64,000 bases of DNA, taken from contig NZ_KQ950181.1 of assembly GCF_001517975.1 (NCBI RefSeq), positions 410,003-474,002 on the forward strand, written 5' to 3'. The notes under the pieces were generated by a model, which saw only the letters and a list, made by a program, of their open reading frames with translations, ran no database searches and was not told where the DNA came from. Numbering within the stretch: the stretch's first letter is position 1; the number at the start of each line of letters is the position of its first letter. The DNA comes from Thermobifida cellulosilytica TB100 (GTDB lineage: Bacteria > Actinomycetota > Actinomycetes > Streptosporangiales > Streptosporangiaceae). The translations under genes and the position numbers were made by a program. Of the stretch, positions 42,899 through 50,610 are shown piece by piece.

Positions 42899-44977
42899 AT
42901 GGCTCTGGACCTCAAACCGCTGATCAACCCGGACTCGGTGGCCATCATCGGCGCGTCGCCCAACGAGGCCGGACACGCAGGACGCTGCCTGGCCAACCTG
43001 GAGCGGACCGGCTACCCCGGACGCATCTACCCGGTCAACCCCAAGTACGACAGCATCGGCGGGCACACCTGCTACGCCTCGGCCCGAGACCTGCCCGAAC
43101 AGGTCGACGCAGCCTACCTGCTGGTGCCCGCCCGAGCGGTGGAGAGCGCCCTGGAGGACTGCCTGGAGCGCGGCATCCGCACGGTCACCATCTGCTCGGC
43201 GGGCTACGCCGAACTCGGTGAGGAGGGGGCGCGGCGCCAGCAGCGCCTGGTGGAGCGCGCCCGGGAACGCGGAGTCCGCCTGCTCGGCCCCAACTGCATC
43301 GGCGTGCTCAACCCCGTCGACACCTACGTCGGCTGCCCCACCTTCAACATCACCTACTCCTACACGCCCGGCTCCATCGCGCTGCTCAGCCAGAGCGGCG
43401 GCATGGCCGCCGCGCTGTTCAACCGCGCCCAGGGCCGCTCCATCGGCATCCGGGCCATGGTCAGCCTCGGCAACGAGGCCGACATTCGGCTGGGTGAACT
43501 GCTCGACGCCTTCGTCGCCGACCCGCAGACCCAGGTGATCGCGGTCTACGTCGAGCAGTTGCGCGACGCCGAACGCTTCGCCGCGGCCGCCGAGCGCGCC
43601 CGCGCGGCCGGAAAGCCGGTCGTGCTGCTCAAGGTCGGCGGCTCGGAGGCCGGACGGCGCACCGTGCTGGGCCACACCGGGGCCATGGCCGGAGAGCAGG
43701 CCGTCTTCTCCGGCATGATGCACCACCTGGGCGTCCTGGAGGTCGCCACGGTCGACGAACTGCTCAACGCCGCCTACGCGCTCAGCCGCCTGCCGCTCCC
43801 GGCCGGCCCCCGCCTCGGCGCGCTCAGCCCCTCCGGCGGCGAGTGCGGCTACATCGCCGACCGCGCCAGCGCCCACGGCCTGGACATGCCCCTGCCCACC
43901 CGGCAGACCCTCGACGAGCTGCGCGAGAAGCTCAAGCTGGCCCTGCCCGGCAACCCGCTGGACACCACCGGGCAGGTCATCGGCGACGGCGAACTGCTCA
44001 GCGAGGTCATGCGGATCTTCACCGCCGACCCCAACCTGGACATGGTCAACCTGGGCATCCCCACCTGGGGCCCCTACGACTCCGAGGCGCTGCTGCCGCG
44101 CATCATCGAGGCGGTCAAGAACTGCGACAAGCCCGCCGTGATCTCCGCCTGGACCGCCCGCGACCTCACCGAACGCGCCGAGGAACTGCTGCGCGAGTCC
44201 GGGGTGTGCTGGTTCGCCAGCTCCGACGACGCCATGGCCGCGCTGGCCAACCTGCACCGCTACGCCGAACTCGCCCGGATCCCCTCCGCCGCGCCCCCCG
44301 CCCCCGTCGCCCTGCCCCGGCCCGACACCGACGAGCTCAACGAGCACGCCGCCAAGCGGCTGCTCGCCGAGGGCGGAGTGCCCGTCGTCGCCGAGACCCT
44401 CGTCGTCGACGCCGACACGGCGTTGCAGGCCGCCCGACGGATCGGCGGGCCCCTCGTGGTCAAACTGGTCGCCTCCGGCGTCACCCACAAGTCCGAACTG
44501 GGCCTGGTACGACTGCTCGACACGGTCGAGGAGGCCGAAGCCGCCCTCGCCGACCTGGCCCGCGTCGCCGCCAAGGAGAACCTCGCCGTCGAGGGCTACC
44601 TCGTCGCCGAACGGCTGTCGGGAACCGAGATCATCCTCGGCGCGGTCCGCGACGACACCTTCGGCCCGGTCCTCATGGTCGGCGCCGGCGGAATCCTCGC
44701 CGAGCACTTCGCCGACCGGGTCTTCCTGCCCTGCCCCGCCGCCCCCGAGCAGGTGCGCGCCGCGATCGAGAGACTGGCCGTCCACCCCGTCCTCGCGGGC
44801 GCCCGCGGCCGCCACCACGACGTGGACGCACTGGTCGACGCCGCCGTCGCGCTCTCCCGGGTCTTCGCCGGCAGCCCGTGGATGACCGAGGTCGACCTCA
44901 ACCCCGTCATCGTCGGACTCCGCGGCCAGGGCGCGGCCGCCGTCGACGCCGTCATCGGCCTGGCCCCCCGCGACTGA
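42899..44977 (+). CDS. ADP-forming acyl-CoA synthetase (acetate-CoA ligase family)
   Basis: A 692-residue fused alpha-beta NDP-forming acyl-CoA synthetase. N-terminal CoA-binding domain (PDSVAIIGASPN, YPVNPKY), succinyl-CoA-ligase-like domains with GPNCIGVLNP and the phospho-His259 in LGHTGAMAG, and the C-terminal ATP-grasp half (AKRLLAEGGVPVV, LVVKLVASGVTHKSELG, MVGAGGILAEHF). It interconverts acyl-CoA and acid with ATP/ADP. Start from ATG 42899. Followed by the OYE-type reductase in the same direction; third potential CoA-activating enzyme of the locus. Confidence 0.92.
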   Translation: MALDLKPLINPDSVAIIGASPNEAGHAGRCLANLERTGYPGRIYPVNPKYDSIGGHTCYASARDLPEQVDAAYLLVPARAVESALEDCLERGIRTVTICSAGYAELGEEGARRQQRLVERARERGVRLLGPNCIGVLNPVDTYVGCPTFNITYSYTPGSIALLSQSGGMAAALFNRAQGRSIGIRAMVSLGNEADIRLGELLDAFVADPQTQVIAVYVEQLRDAERFAAAAERARAAGKPVVLLKVGGSEAGRRTVLGHTGAMAGEQAVFSGMMHHLGVLEVATVDELLNAAYALSRLPLPAGPRLGALSPSGGECGYIADRASAHGLDMPLPTRQTLDELREKLKLALPGNPLDTTGQVIGDGELLSEVMRIFTADPNLDMVNLGIPTWGPYDSEALLPRIIEAVKNCDKPAVISAWTARDLTERAEELLRESGVCWFASSDDAMAALANLHRYAELARIPSAAPPAPVALPRPDTDELNEHAAKRLLAEGGVPVVAETLVVDADTALQAARRIGGPLVVKLVASGVTHKSELGLVRLLDTVEEAEAALADLARVAAKENLAVEGYLVAERLSGTEIILGAVRDDTFGPVLMVGAGGILAEHFADRVFLPCPAAPEQVRAAIERLAVHPVLAGARGRHHDVDALVDAAVALSRVFAGSPWMTEVDLNPVIVGLRGQGAAAVDAVIGLAPRD

Positions 44978-45110
44978 CTGCCCCGCACCGGACCGCCGTC
45001 CGAGCGCCGAGGAGGCCGCACCGTGCCCGGGGCCGCGCCCCGGGCACGCCCGCTCCCGCTCGCAGCGGAGCCAGGACTCCCACCACACCAACCACGAGTG
45101 AGGAAGCAGC

Positions 45111-47126
45111 ATGCAGAGCACGGGCACCCGGCAGGGGCAGGACGCGCAGACCGGAGGCGCCACCGCCTTCCCCCACCTGTTCCAGCCCTTCCAGATCGGG
45201 CCGATGAAGCTGCGCAACCGCGTCATGGCCCCGCCGCACTCCTCGGCCATCGGCAACCTGTGGGGCCCCGACGAGAAGGAGGCCGAACGCACCTTCGCCT
45301 ACTGGCGCTCCCGCGTCGCCGACGGCGGCCCCGCCTGGGTCGGCGGAGTCACCGGACGGGTCGCCAACAAGCTGATCCCCGGGTTCGAGCCGCACGGCTA
45401 CGGCGCCGAGACCAAGGGCTACTTCCGCCTCCCCTTCTACGTGGAGCGCATCGGACGGTTCGTCGACAAGATGCACTCCGCCGGAGCGGTGGTCACCACC
45501 CAGTTGACCCTGCTCGGCGGGGTGCCGCACGCCCCGTCGAACAGGCGCAGCTCGACGCTGTACAACCACCGCCCGCACGTGCTGCGCACCGACGAGATCG
45601 CCGAGTTCGTCGAGGAGTACCGGTTCTCGGCAGGCCAGGCCCGCAAGGCCGGGCTCGACGGCATCGAACTGCACCTCAACCACGACGACATGCTGGAGTG
45701 GTTCCTGTCGCCGCTGACCAACCAGCGCGACGACGCCTACGGCGGCTCCCTGGAGAACCGGGCGCGCTTCGCCGTCGAGGTGCTCACCGCCGTCCGCGAG
45801 GAGATCGGCACCGACATGGCGCTGGGAGTCCGCCTCAACCTGCGCGAGGAGGAGCCCGGCGGCTACACCGAGGCCGACGGCATCGAGATCGCCCAGTACC
45901 TGGAGTCCACCGGCCTGCTGGACTTCCTGCACGCCGTCATCGGCAGCCCGTGGGGCGACCCCAGCTACATCCAGCCCTACTTCTACGAGCCCGCGCAGTG
46001 GGCCGACCTCGCCGGCAGGCTGCGCCGGGCGGTGTCGCTGCCGGTCGTCTACTCGGGCCGGGTCAACAGCGTCGAGGTCGCCGAACAGGTGCTCGCCGAC
46101 GGCAACGCCGACGTGGTGGGCATGGCCCGGGCGCTCATCGCCGACGGCGACATCCTGCGCAAGGCGCGCGAGGGCCGCCCCGAGGACATCCGGCCCTGCG
46201 TCGGCGGCAACGAGTGCATCACCCGCCGCTACGTCGACAAGCTGCCGTTCGGCTGCGCGGTCAACCCGCACACCAGCCACGAGATCGAGGGGCCGTGGCG
46301 GCGGGCGGCCCGCCCCCGACGGCTGCTGGTCGTGGGCGGCGGCCCCGCCGGGATGGAGCTGGCGGCCCTCACCGCCGAGAGCGGCCACACCGTGGAGCTG
46401 TGGGAGGCCGCCGACCATCTGGGCGGACAACTGCGCGCGGTGGTCAACGCGCCCTTCCAGCAGCAGATGGCCCGCTACCTGGACTGGCAGGAGCGCCGCC
46501 TGGCCAAGGCGGGGGTGCGCGTCCACTGCGGCAGGCGCGCCACCGTCGAGAACGTGCTCGCCGCGGACTTCGACGTGGTCGCGGTCGCCACGGGGGCCAC
46601 CCCGCGGCGGCCCGCCGAGATCGAGGGGGTCGACCAGGACCACTTCGTCTACGACGTCCGCGACGTGCTCCTGGGCAACGTGGCGGTCGGCCAGGAGGTC
46701 CTGGTGGTCGCCCAGGACGACCACCTGCCGCCGCTGATGGTCGCCGACCACCTCAGCGAGCGCGGACACGACGTCACCATCGTCTACCCCACCGCGGGCC
46801 CCGCCCCGATGCTCGGCCGCTACATCCTGGGCGGCATGCTGGCGCGGCTGTCGGCCCGGGGCGTGGTGTTCCGCTTCATGGAGGACGTCATCGGCATCGA
46901 GGAGGACCGCATCCGGCTGCGCCACACCTACTCGCACCGGGAGAGCGAGCTGGGCGCCTTCGACTCGGTGGTGCTGGCCTGCGGCGGCGACGCCGACTCG
47001 GCGCTCCACGACGAGCTGATCGGCCGCGTGCCCGAGCTGCACCTCCTCGGCGACGCCTTCGCCCCCACCCGCCTGGTGGCCGTCACCCGCCAGGCCTACG
47101 CGCTGGCCAAGGAGCTGCAGAAGTAG
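45111..47126 (+). CDS. OYE-type FMN/FAD reductase, 2,4-dienoyl-CoA reductase-like
   Basis: A 671-residue flavoprotein. N-terminal FMN TIM barrel (PLKLRNR-type start MKLRNRVMAPPHSS, GIELHLNHDDMLEWFLSPL, NQRDDAYGGSLENR) followed by a [4Fe-4S] region and a C-terminal FAD/NAD(P) domain (LLVVGGGPAGMELAAL). The iron-sulfur ligands read Cys363, Gly366, Cys369, Cys382: one cysteine of the usual set is Gly. It probably reduces an unsaturated acyl-CoA or cyclic enone. RBS GAGGAAG precedes ATG 45111. Confidence 0.9.
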   Translation: MQSTGTRQGQDAQTGGATAFPHLFQPFQIGPMKLRNRVMAPPHSSAIGNLWGPDEKEAERTFAYWRSRVADGGPAWVGGVTGRVANKLIPGFEPHGYGAETKGYFRLPFYVERIGRFVDKMHSAGAVVTTQLTLLGGVPHAPSNRRSSTLYNHRPHVLRTDEIAEFVEEYRFSAGQARKAGLDGIELHLNHDDMLEWFLSPLTNQRDDAYGGSLENRARFAVEVLTAVREEIGTDMALGVRLNLREEEPGGYTEADGIEIAQYLESTGLLDFLHAVIGSPWGDPSYIQPYFYEPAQWADLAGRLRRAVSLPVVYSGRVNSVEVAEQVLADGNADVVGMARALIADGDILRKAREGRPEDIRPCVGGNECITRRYVDKLPFGCAVNPHTSHEIEGPWRRAARPRRLLVVGGGPAGMELAALTAESGHTVELWEAADHLGGQLRAVVNAPFQQQMARYLDWQERRLAKAGVRVHCGRRATVENVLAADFDVVAVATGATPRRPAEIEGVDQDHFVYDVRDVLLGNVAVGQEVLVVAQDDHLPPLMVADHLSERGHDVTIVYPTAGPAPMLGRYILGGMLARLSARGVVFRFMEDVIGIEEDRIRLRHTYSHRESELGAFDSVVLACGGDADSALHDELIGRVPELHLLGDAFAPTRLVAVTRQAYALAKELQK

Positions 47127-47146
47127 CCCCGGCCCGGCCCTCCCGA

Positions 47147-47186
47147 CGGACCCCGCGCACCCGAGCGCCCCGGTGCGCGGGGTCCG
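47147..47186 (+). terminator. Hairpin after the OYE-type gene
   Basis: Perfect 15-base arms (47147-47161 and 47172-47186), 10-base loop, 20 bases past the stop. Confidence 0.7.
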
Positions 47187-47190
47187 CCGT

Positions 47191-47235
47191 CCCGGCAGCG
47201 GACCGCCGTCGGGGAAGACCCGGTCCGCTGCCGGG
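47191..47235. repeat. Second inverted repeat
   Basis: Perfect 15-base arms CCCGGCAGCGGACCG (47191-47205) and complement (47221-47235), 15-base loop, directly after the terminator. It may be a second terminator. Confidence 0.55.
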
Positions 47236-47369
47236 GCCGTCGCGGGAGGCGTTCGGAAACGCGCGGAACGGAGGGGGAAGCGTTCAGATCTGTTCGGATT
47301 CCCGGTCGAGGGGGAGCAGATCCGCGATTTCGCCACGCGGGGCCGGTCGTCGCCGCTAGCGTCGTCCCC

Positions 47370-48260
47370 ATGCCGACCCAAGAGCACGAGATGCTCATCG
47401 AACTGTTCCGCCACCGGCCCGGTCTGGCTGCGGCGCTGCTCGACGGCGTGTTCGACGTCGACGTGCCCGCCGACGCCCAGGCGAGACTGGAGTCGGGGGA
47501 CCTCACCGAGTGCGCGCCCACCGAGTACCGCGCCGACGCGGTGGTCACCCTGAACGGCGAGCGCGAGCGCAGGGCGGTGGTGGTGGTGGAGGTCCAGCGC
47601 GACGGCGCGCACGCCCGGCGGTCCAAGCAGTGAAGCTGGCCCGCCTACCTGGCCACGCTGCGTTCCCGGCTGCGCTGCCCCACCGTGCTGCTCGTGGTCT
47701 GCCCCGACGACGCCACCGCCCGCTGGTGCGCCGAGCCCATCGACACCGGCCATCCCGGCTGGGTGCTGCGGCCCCTGGTGGTGGGACCGGGCGTGCTGCC
47801 CGTCGTGACCGACGCGGAGGAGGCCGCCCGCCTGCCCGAACTGGCCGTGCTGTCGGCCCTCGCCCACGGCGAGTCCCAGCCCCGGGTCCTGGACGCGCTG
47901 TACGCGGCCCTGGCGAGTGCCCAGGACACCGAACAGGCCCAGTTGTACGCTGACTACGTACTGGCCGCACTCCCCGAGGCCGCCCGTAAGCACCTGGAGG
48001 AACTCATGGCGACCGGAACCTACGAGTACCAGAGCGACTTCGCCCGCCGGTACGTGGAGCAGGGCCGCGCGGAAGGGCGTGAAGAAGGGCGCGCGGAGGG
48101 TGAGGCGCGTGCGGTGTTGCGGGTGCTGGCCGCGCGGCGGGTCGAGGTGTCCGAGGAGGTCCGTGAGCGGGTGCTGGGGTGCACGGACCCGGAGGTGCTG
48201 GACCGGTGGCTGGAGCGCGCCCTGACCGCACGCACCGCCCACGACCTGTTCACCGACTGA
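47370..48260 (+). pseudogene. Rpn/transposase-like actinobacterial protein broken by an in-frame stop
   Basis: One continuous 296-codon frame interrupted by TGA at 47631-47633. Upstream: MPTQEHEMLIELFRHRP, ESGDLTECAPTEYRADAVV, VVVEVQRDG. Downstream, same frame: SWPAYLATLRSRLRCPTVLL, PELAVLSALAHG, YEYQSDFARRYVEQGRAEG. Intact relatives run through this point with a residue before SWP, so a single G-to-A change of TGG (Trp) would explain the stop. A GTG or ATG restart (for example 47685) could yield a 191-residue C-terminal piece. The family resembles Rpn-type nucleases with a charged C-terminal EGREEGRAEG helix. Sequencing error is possible. Confidence 0.85.
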
Positions 48261-48300
48261 AGCCCCGGGACCGGGAAGGCAGCGACCGCTGAGGCCCGCG

Positions 48301-49056
48301 TCAGCGTGGCGGCCGGACCGCCACCACCCGCAGCCGCCGGTAGTCCGCCCACCAGGAGCCGTCCCGGTACAGGGTCGCACGCAGGCGCTCGCCCAGCTCG
48401 GCGAGGAACGTGTCGGGGTCGCCGACCCCTGCCAGCAGGTGCGGGGCGAACATGCGGACCCAGACGGCCAGGCCGTCCGCGCCGGTCAATCGGGTGGGGC
48501 GGTCGAACAACCAGGCGGCGCGCACCTCGAATCCGGCGTCCTCCAGCACGCGCGCATACCCGGCGACGGTGGGGAAGTACCAGGGCGAGGCGGCCTCGGG
48601 CAGGCCGTGCCCGGCGCGCAGGGCACGGGCCGCGGTGTCGATGGCGGAGACGTTGCCCGCACCGCCGAACTCGGCGACCAGGCGTCCGCCCGGACGCAGC
48701 GCGGAGTACAGGCAGGCGGCGGCGCGGCCGGCCTCGGGCACCCAGTGCAGCACGGCATTGCTCAGCACCGCGTCGAACTCCTCGCGGAACGGCAGGTCGC
48801 GCAGGTCGGCCACGCTGACCCGGATGCCGGGGAAGCGCGCCGCGGCCCGCCGCACCATCGCGGGGCTGGCGTCCACCCCGACCGCGTCCACGCCCGCCGC
48901 GGCCAGTTGCGCCACGTGCTCCCCGGTGCCGCACCCGGCGTCCAGGACCCGCTCACCGGGGGCCGCGTCGAGCAGGTCGAGCAGTGCCGCGCCGTATCCG
49001 GTGACGAAGGAGTGGCGGGCGTCGTACAGCTCGGCGTCCCAGGTCTGCGGGGTCAT
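48301..49056 (-). CDS. Class I SAM-dependent methyltransferase
   Basis: A 251-residue Rossmann-fold methyltransferase. Motif I VLDAGCGTGEHVAQL, acidic end of strand 2 in VGVDASPAMVRRA, motif II/III region EFDAVLSNAVLHWV and LRPGGRLVAEFGG. Close in layout to trans-aconitate methyltransferase-like proteins; substrate unknown. The 40 bases to the broken Rpn-like gene are convergent and carry nothing. A dyad GTCTCAT...ATGAGAC lies in its promoter. Confidence 0.9.
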   Translation of the reverse strand: MTPQTWDAELYDARHSFVTGYGAALLDLLDAAPGERVLDAGCGTGEHVAQLAAAGVDAVGVDASPAMVRRAAARFPGIRVSVADLRDLPFREEFDAVLSNAVLHWVPEAGRAAACLYSALRPGGRLVAEFGGAGNVSAIDTAARALRAGHGLPEAASPWYFPTVAGYARVLEDAGFEVRAAWLFDRPTRLTGADGLAVWVRMFAPHLLAGVGDPDTFLAELGERLRATLYRDGSWWADYRRLRVVAVRPPR

Positions 49057-49075
49057 GCCGCGACCCTACCAGGTC

Positions 49076-49113
49076 GTCTCATGATAAGAAACGGGAGTCT
49101 CGAATGATGAGAC
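49076..49113. promoter_or_regulatory. Dyad in the methyltransferase promoter
   Basis: GTCTCAT (49076-49082) and ATGAGAC (49107-49113), perfect 7-base arms 24 bases apart, beginning 20 bases upstream of the start codon. Confidence 0.4.
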
Positions 49114-49190
49114 ATCGAGCGGGCGGGGCCGGGACCGGCGCGCGTCCCGGCCGCCGCCGTGCCGCACCCGCGGCGGGGAGCGGCCGGGGG

Positions 49191-49838
49191 TCAGGGAGTC
49201 CCGGCCGCGCGGCCGCCGTCCAGCAGGGCGGCGACCGCGCCGGGCGTCCACGCCTCCCGCGCCCCGGGAAGACCGGCGAGGTGGGCAGCGATCCGGGAGA
49301 CCGGCCAGCCGTGCGACTCGGCGAGCCCTACGCCGATCGTGCGCAGGTAGGCGGCACTGGGCGGCACCGGCCGCACCGACGCCATCGGCCACGGCGCGGC
49401 CAGCGTCACCATGGGCAGGCCCTCCAGGCGGCCCAGCACCACCAGCAGGTCGTAGCGTCCCGGCCCCAGCCGCAGCCGCCCGGCCGCCAGGAGCGCTCCC
49501 AGGTCTACGTCGGCCCCCGGCTCCCGGTACATCTCCTGCGCGGCGACGTCGCTGAACTGGGAGACGGTGACCAGGTAGGCGCGGGCGGGCGTCACCGCGG
49601 GCAGGTCCGGGTCGTACACCGCCAACCCGCCTCCCCACATCGGCGACTCCAGCGCGAAGTACACCCCGCCCCCGATCCACACCGCGCGCCGCCGGGCAGG
49701 CGGGGTGCGGTCGCGGCAGCCGGGGTTGGCGCGCCTTCCGCCGGGCGGCCGCCCGCCCCGCAGGTACCGGTCGAACCGGTGCGCGGCCATGTTCGCGCCG
49801 TAGCTGACGTACCAGACGCGGTCGGCGGGCACGGTCAC
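49191..49838 (-). CDS. GGCT-like (gamma-glutamylcyclotransferase-fold) protein
   Basis: A 215-residue protein with VWYVSYGANMAAHRFDRYL near the N-terminus, the YGSN-type substrate loop of the GGCT fold, then GGRRANPGCRDRTPP and ARAYLVTVSQFSDVAAQEMY. It is a common actinobacterial family, often misnamed histone deacetylase. Function unknown. GTG 49838 overlaps the TGA of the upstream acetyltransferase gene (GTGA), so the pair is translationally coupled. Confidence 0.75.
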   Translation of the reverse strand: MTVPADRVWYVSYGANMAAHRFDRYLRGGRPPGGRRANPGCRDRTPPARRRAVWIGGGVYFALESPMWGGGLAVYDPDLPAVTPARAYLVTVSQFSDVAAQEMYREPGADVDLGALLAAGRLRLGPGRYDLLVVLGRLEGLPMVTLAAPWPMASVRPVPPSAAYLRTIGVGLAESHGWPVSRIAAHLAGLPGAREAWTPGAVAALLDGGRAAGTP

Positions 49839-50305
49839 GCCGCCGAGGGCACCAGGATCCGCTCGAAGCAGATGCTCTCCTCGCAGTCGACGTAGTGCCC
49901 GAACCGTTCGATCCGCTGGTAGCCGCACCGCTCGTACAGCCGTAGCGCCTCGGGCTGCTGGGTGCCCGCCTCCAGGCGCATGCGCAGCGCCCCCCGGCTG
50001 ATCGCGGCCTCCTCCAGAGCGCGCAGCAGCACCTCGCCGATGCGGCGGCCCCGCCAGGCCGGGGTGACGTACATGCGTTTGATCTCGTAGGTCACGCTGT
50101 CGAGGCGGCGCAGCCCCCCGCAACCCACGGACACCGAGGTCTCGGCGTCCCTGGCGAGCAGGAACACGTCCACGTCCGCGGCCGAGGGTTTGGGACCGCG
50201 CTCCAGGTCGGCTCCGTACCGTCTGATGATCTCCGTCTCCTGCTCCTGGCGCAGTTTCACGCCGACGGGGTCGTCCCAGCTTGTGGCTTCCACGATCACT
50301 CCCAC
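49835..50305 (-). CDS. GNAT-family N-acetyltransferase
   Basis: A 156-residue acetyltransferase. Beta-strand IKRMYVTPAWRGRRIGEVLL with the acetyl-CoA pyrophosphate loop, ALRMRLEAGTQQPEALRLYE, then RCGYQRIERFGHY. Start is uncertain: GTG 50305 has no clear RBS; GTG 50293 has GGGAG before it and would remove 4 residues. Acceptor unknown; coupled to the GGCT-like gene. Confidence 0.88.
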   Translation of the reverse strand: MGVIVEATSWDDPVGVKLRQEQETEIIRRYGADLERGPKPSAADVDVFLLARDAETSVSVGCGGLRRLDSVTYEIKRMYVTPAWRGRRIGEVLLRALEEAAISRGALRMRLEAGTQQPEALRLYERCGYQRIERFGHYVDCEESICFERILVPSAA

Positions 50306-50610
50306 GCGAAGCAGGCTACCCCGATCGGAGAGGTGTGCTCCGGCGATCCGAGTGATTGGTCGTCACTGAGAGTGTCCATATCGGGATGAGGGCGACGATT
50401 CGGGCTGCCGGGAGGAGAGGATCCCCACCCCCGGAGGAGCGGGGGCACGGACCGCGCGGCGGCTCCGGGCCGTCCGGTGAGCGCTCCCAGGACGTGTGTA
50501 AAAGAAGGCGCCTCGGTCAGCAGGACGGGAGACGCGACCGCACGGCGGGCTGCGGTCGCGCCCGGGACCGGGGAACGGCCCGGCGGGGAGGAGCCCGGCG
50601 AGGAGCGACG
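50306..50610. other. Control region before the sugar porter
   Basis: A 305-base divergent gap. It holds a CelR-like box at 50476-50489 and a possible -10 TAAAAG at 50499-50504. Nothing else recognised. Confidence 0.5.
50476..50489. promoter_or_regulatory. CelR-like operator before the sugar porter
   Basis: GGTGAGCGCTCCCA matches the CelR/CebR palindrome TGGGAGCGCTCCCA at 12 of 14 positions. It ends 9 bases before a possible -10, a typical repressor position. Confidence 0.6.

Noticed and set aside
42839..45292. 817-codon minus-strand frame
   Set aside because: Antisense shadow of the ADP-forming ligase.
49080..49096. TCATGATAAGAAA as another copy of the catabolic AT-rich operator
   Set aside because: Only a short CATGAT match; the surrounding dyad is built on GTCTCAT, and the gene is outside the locus.
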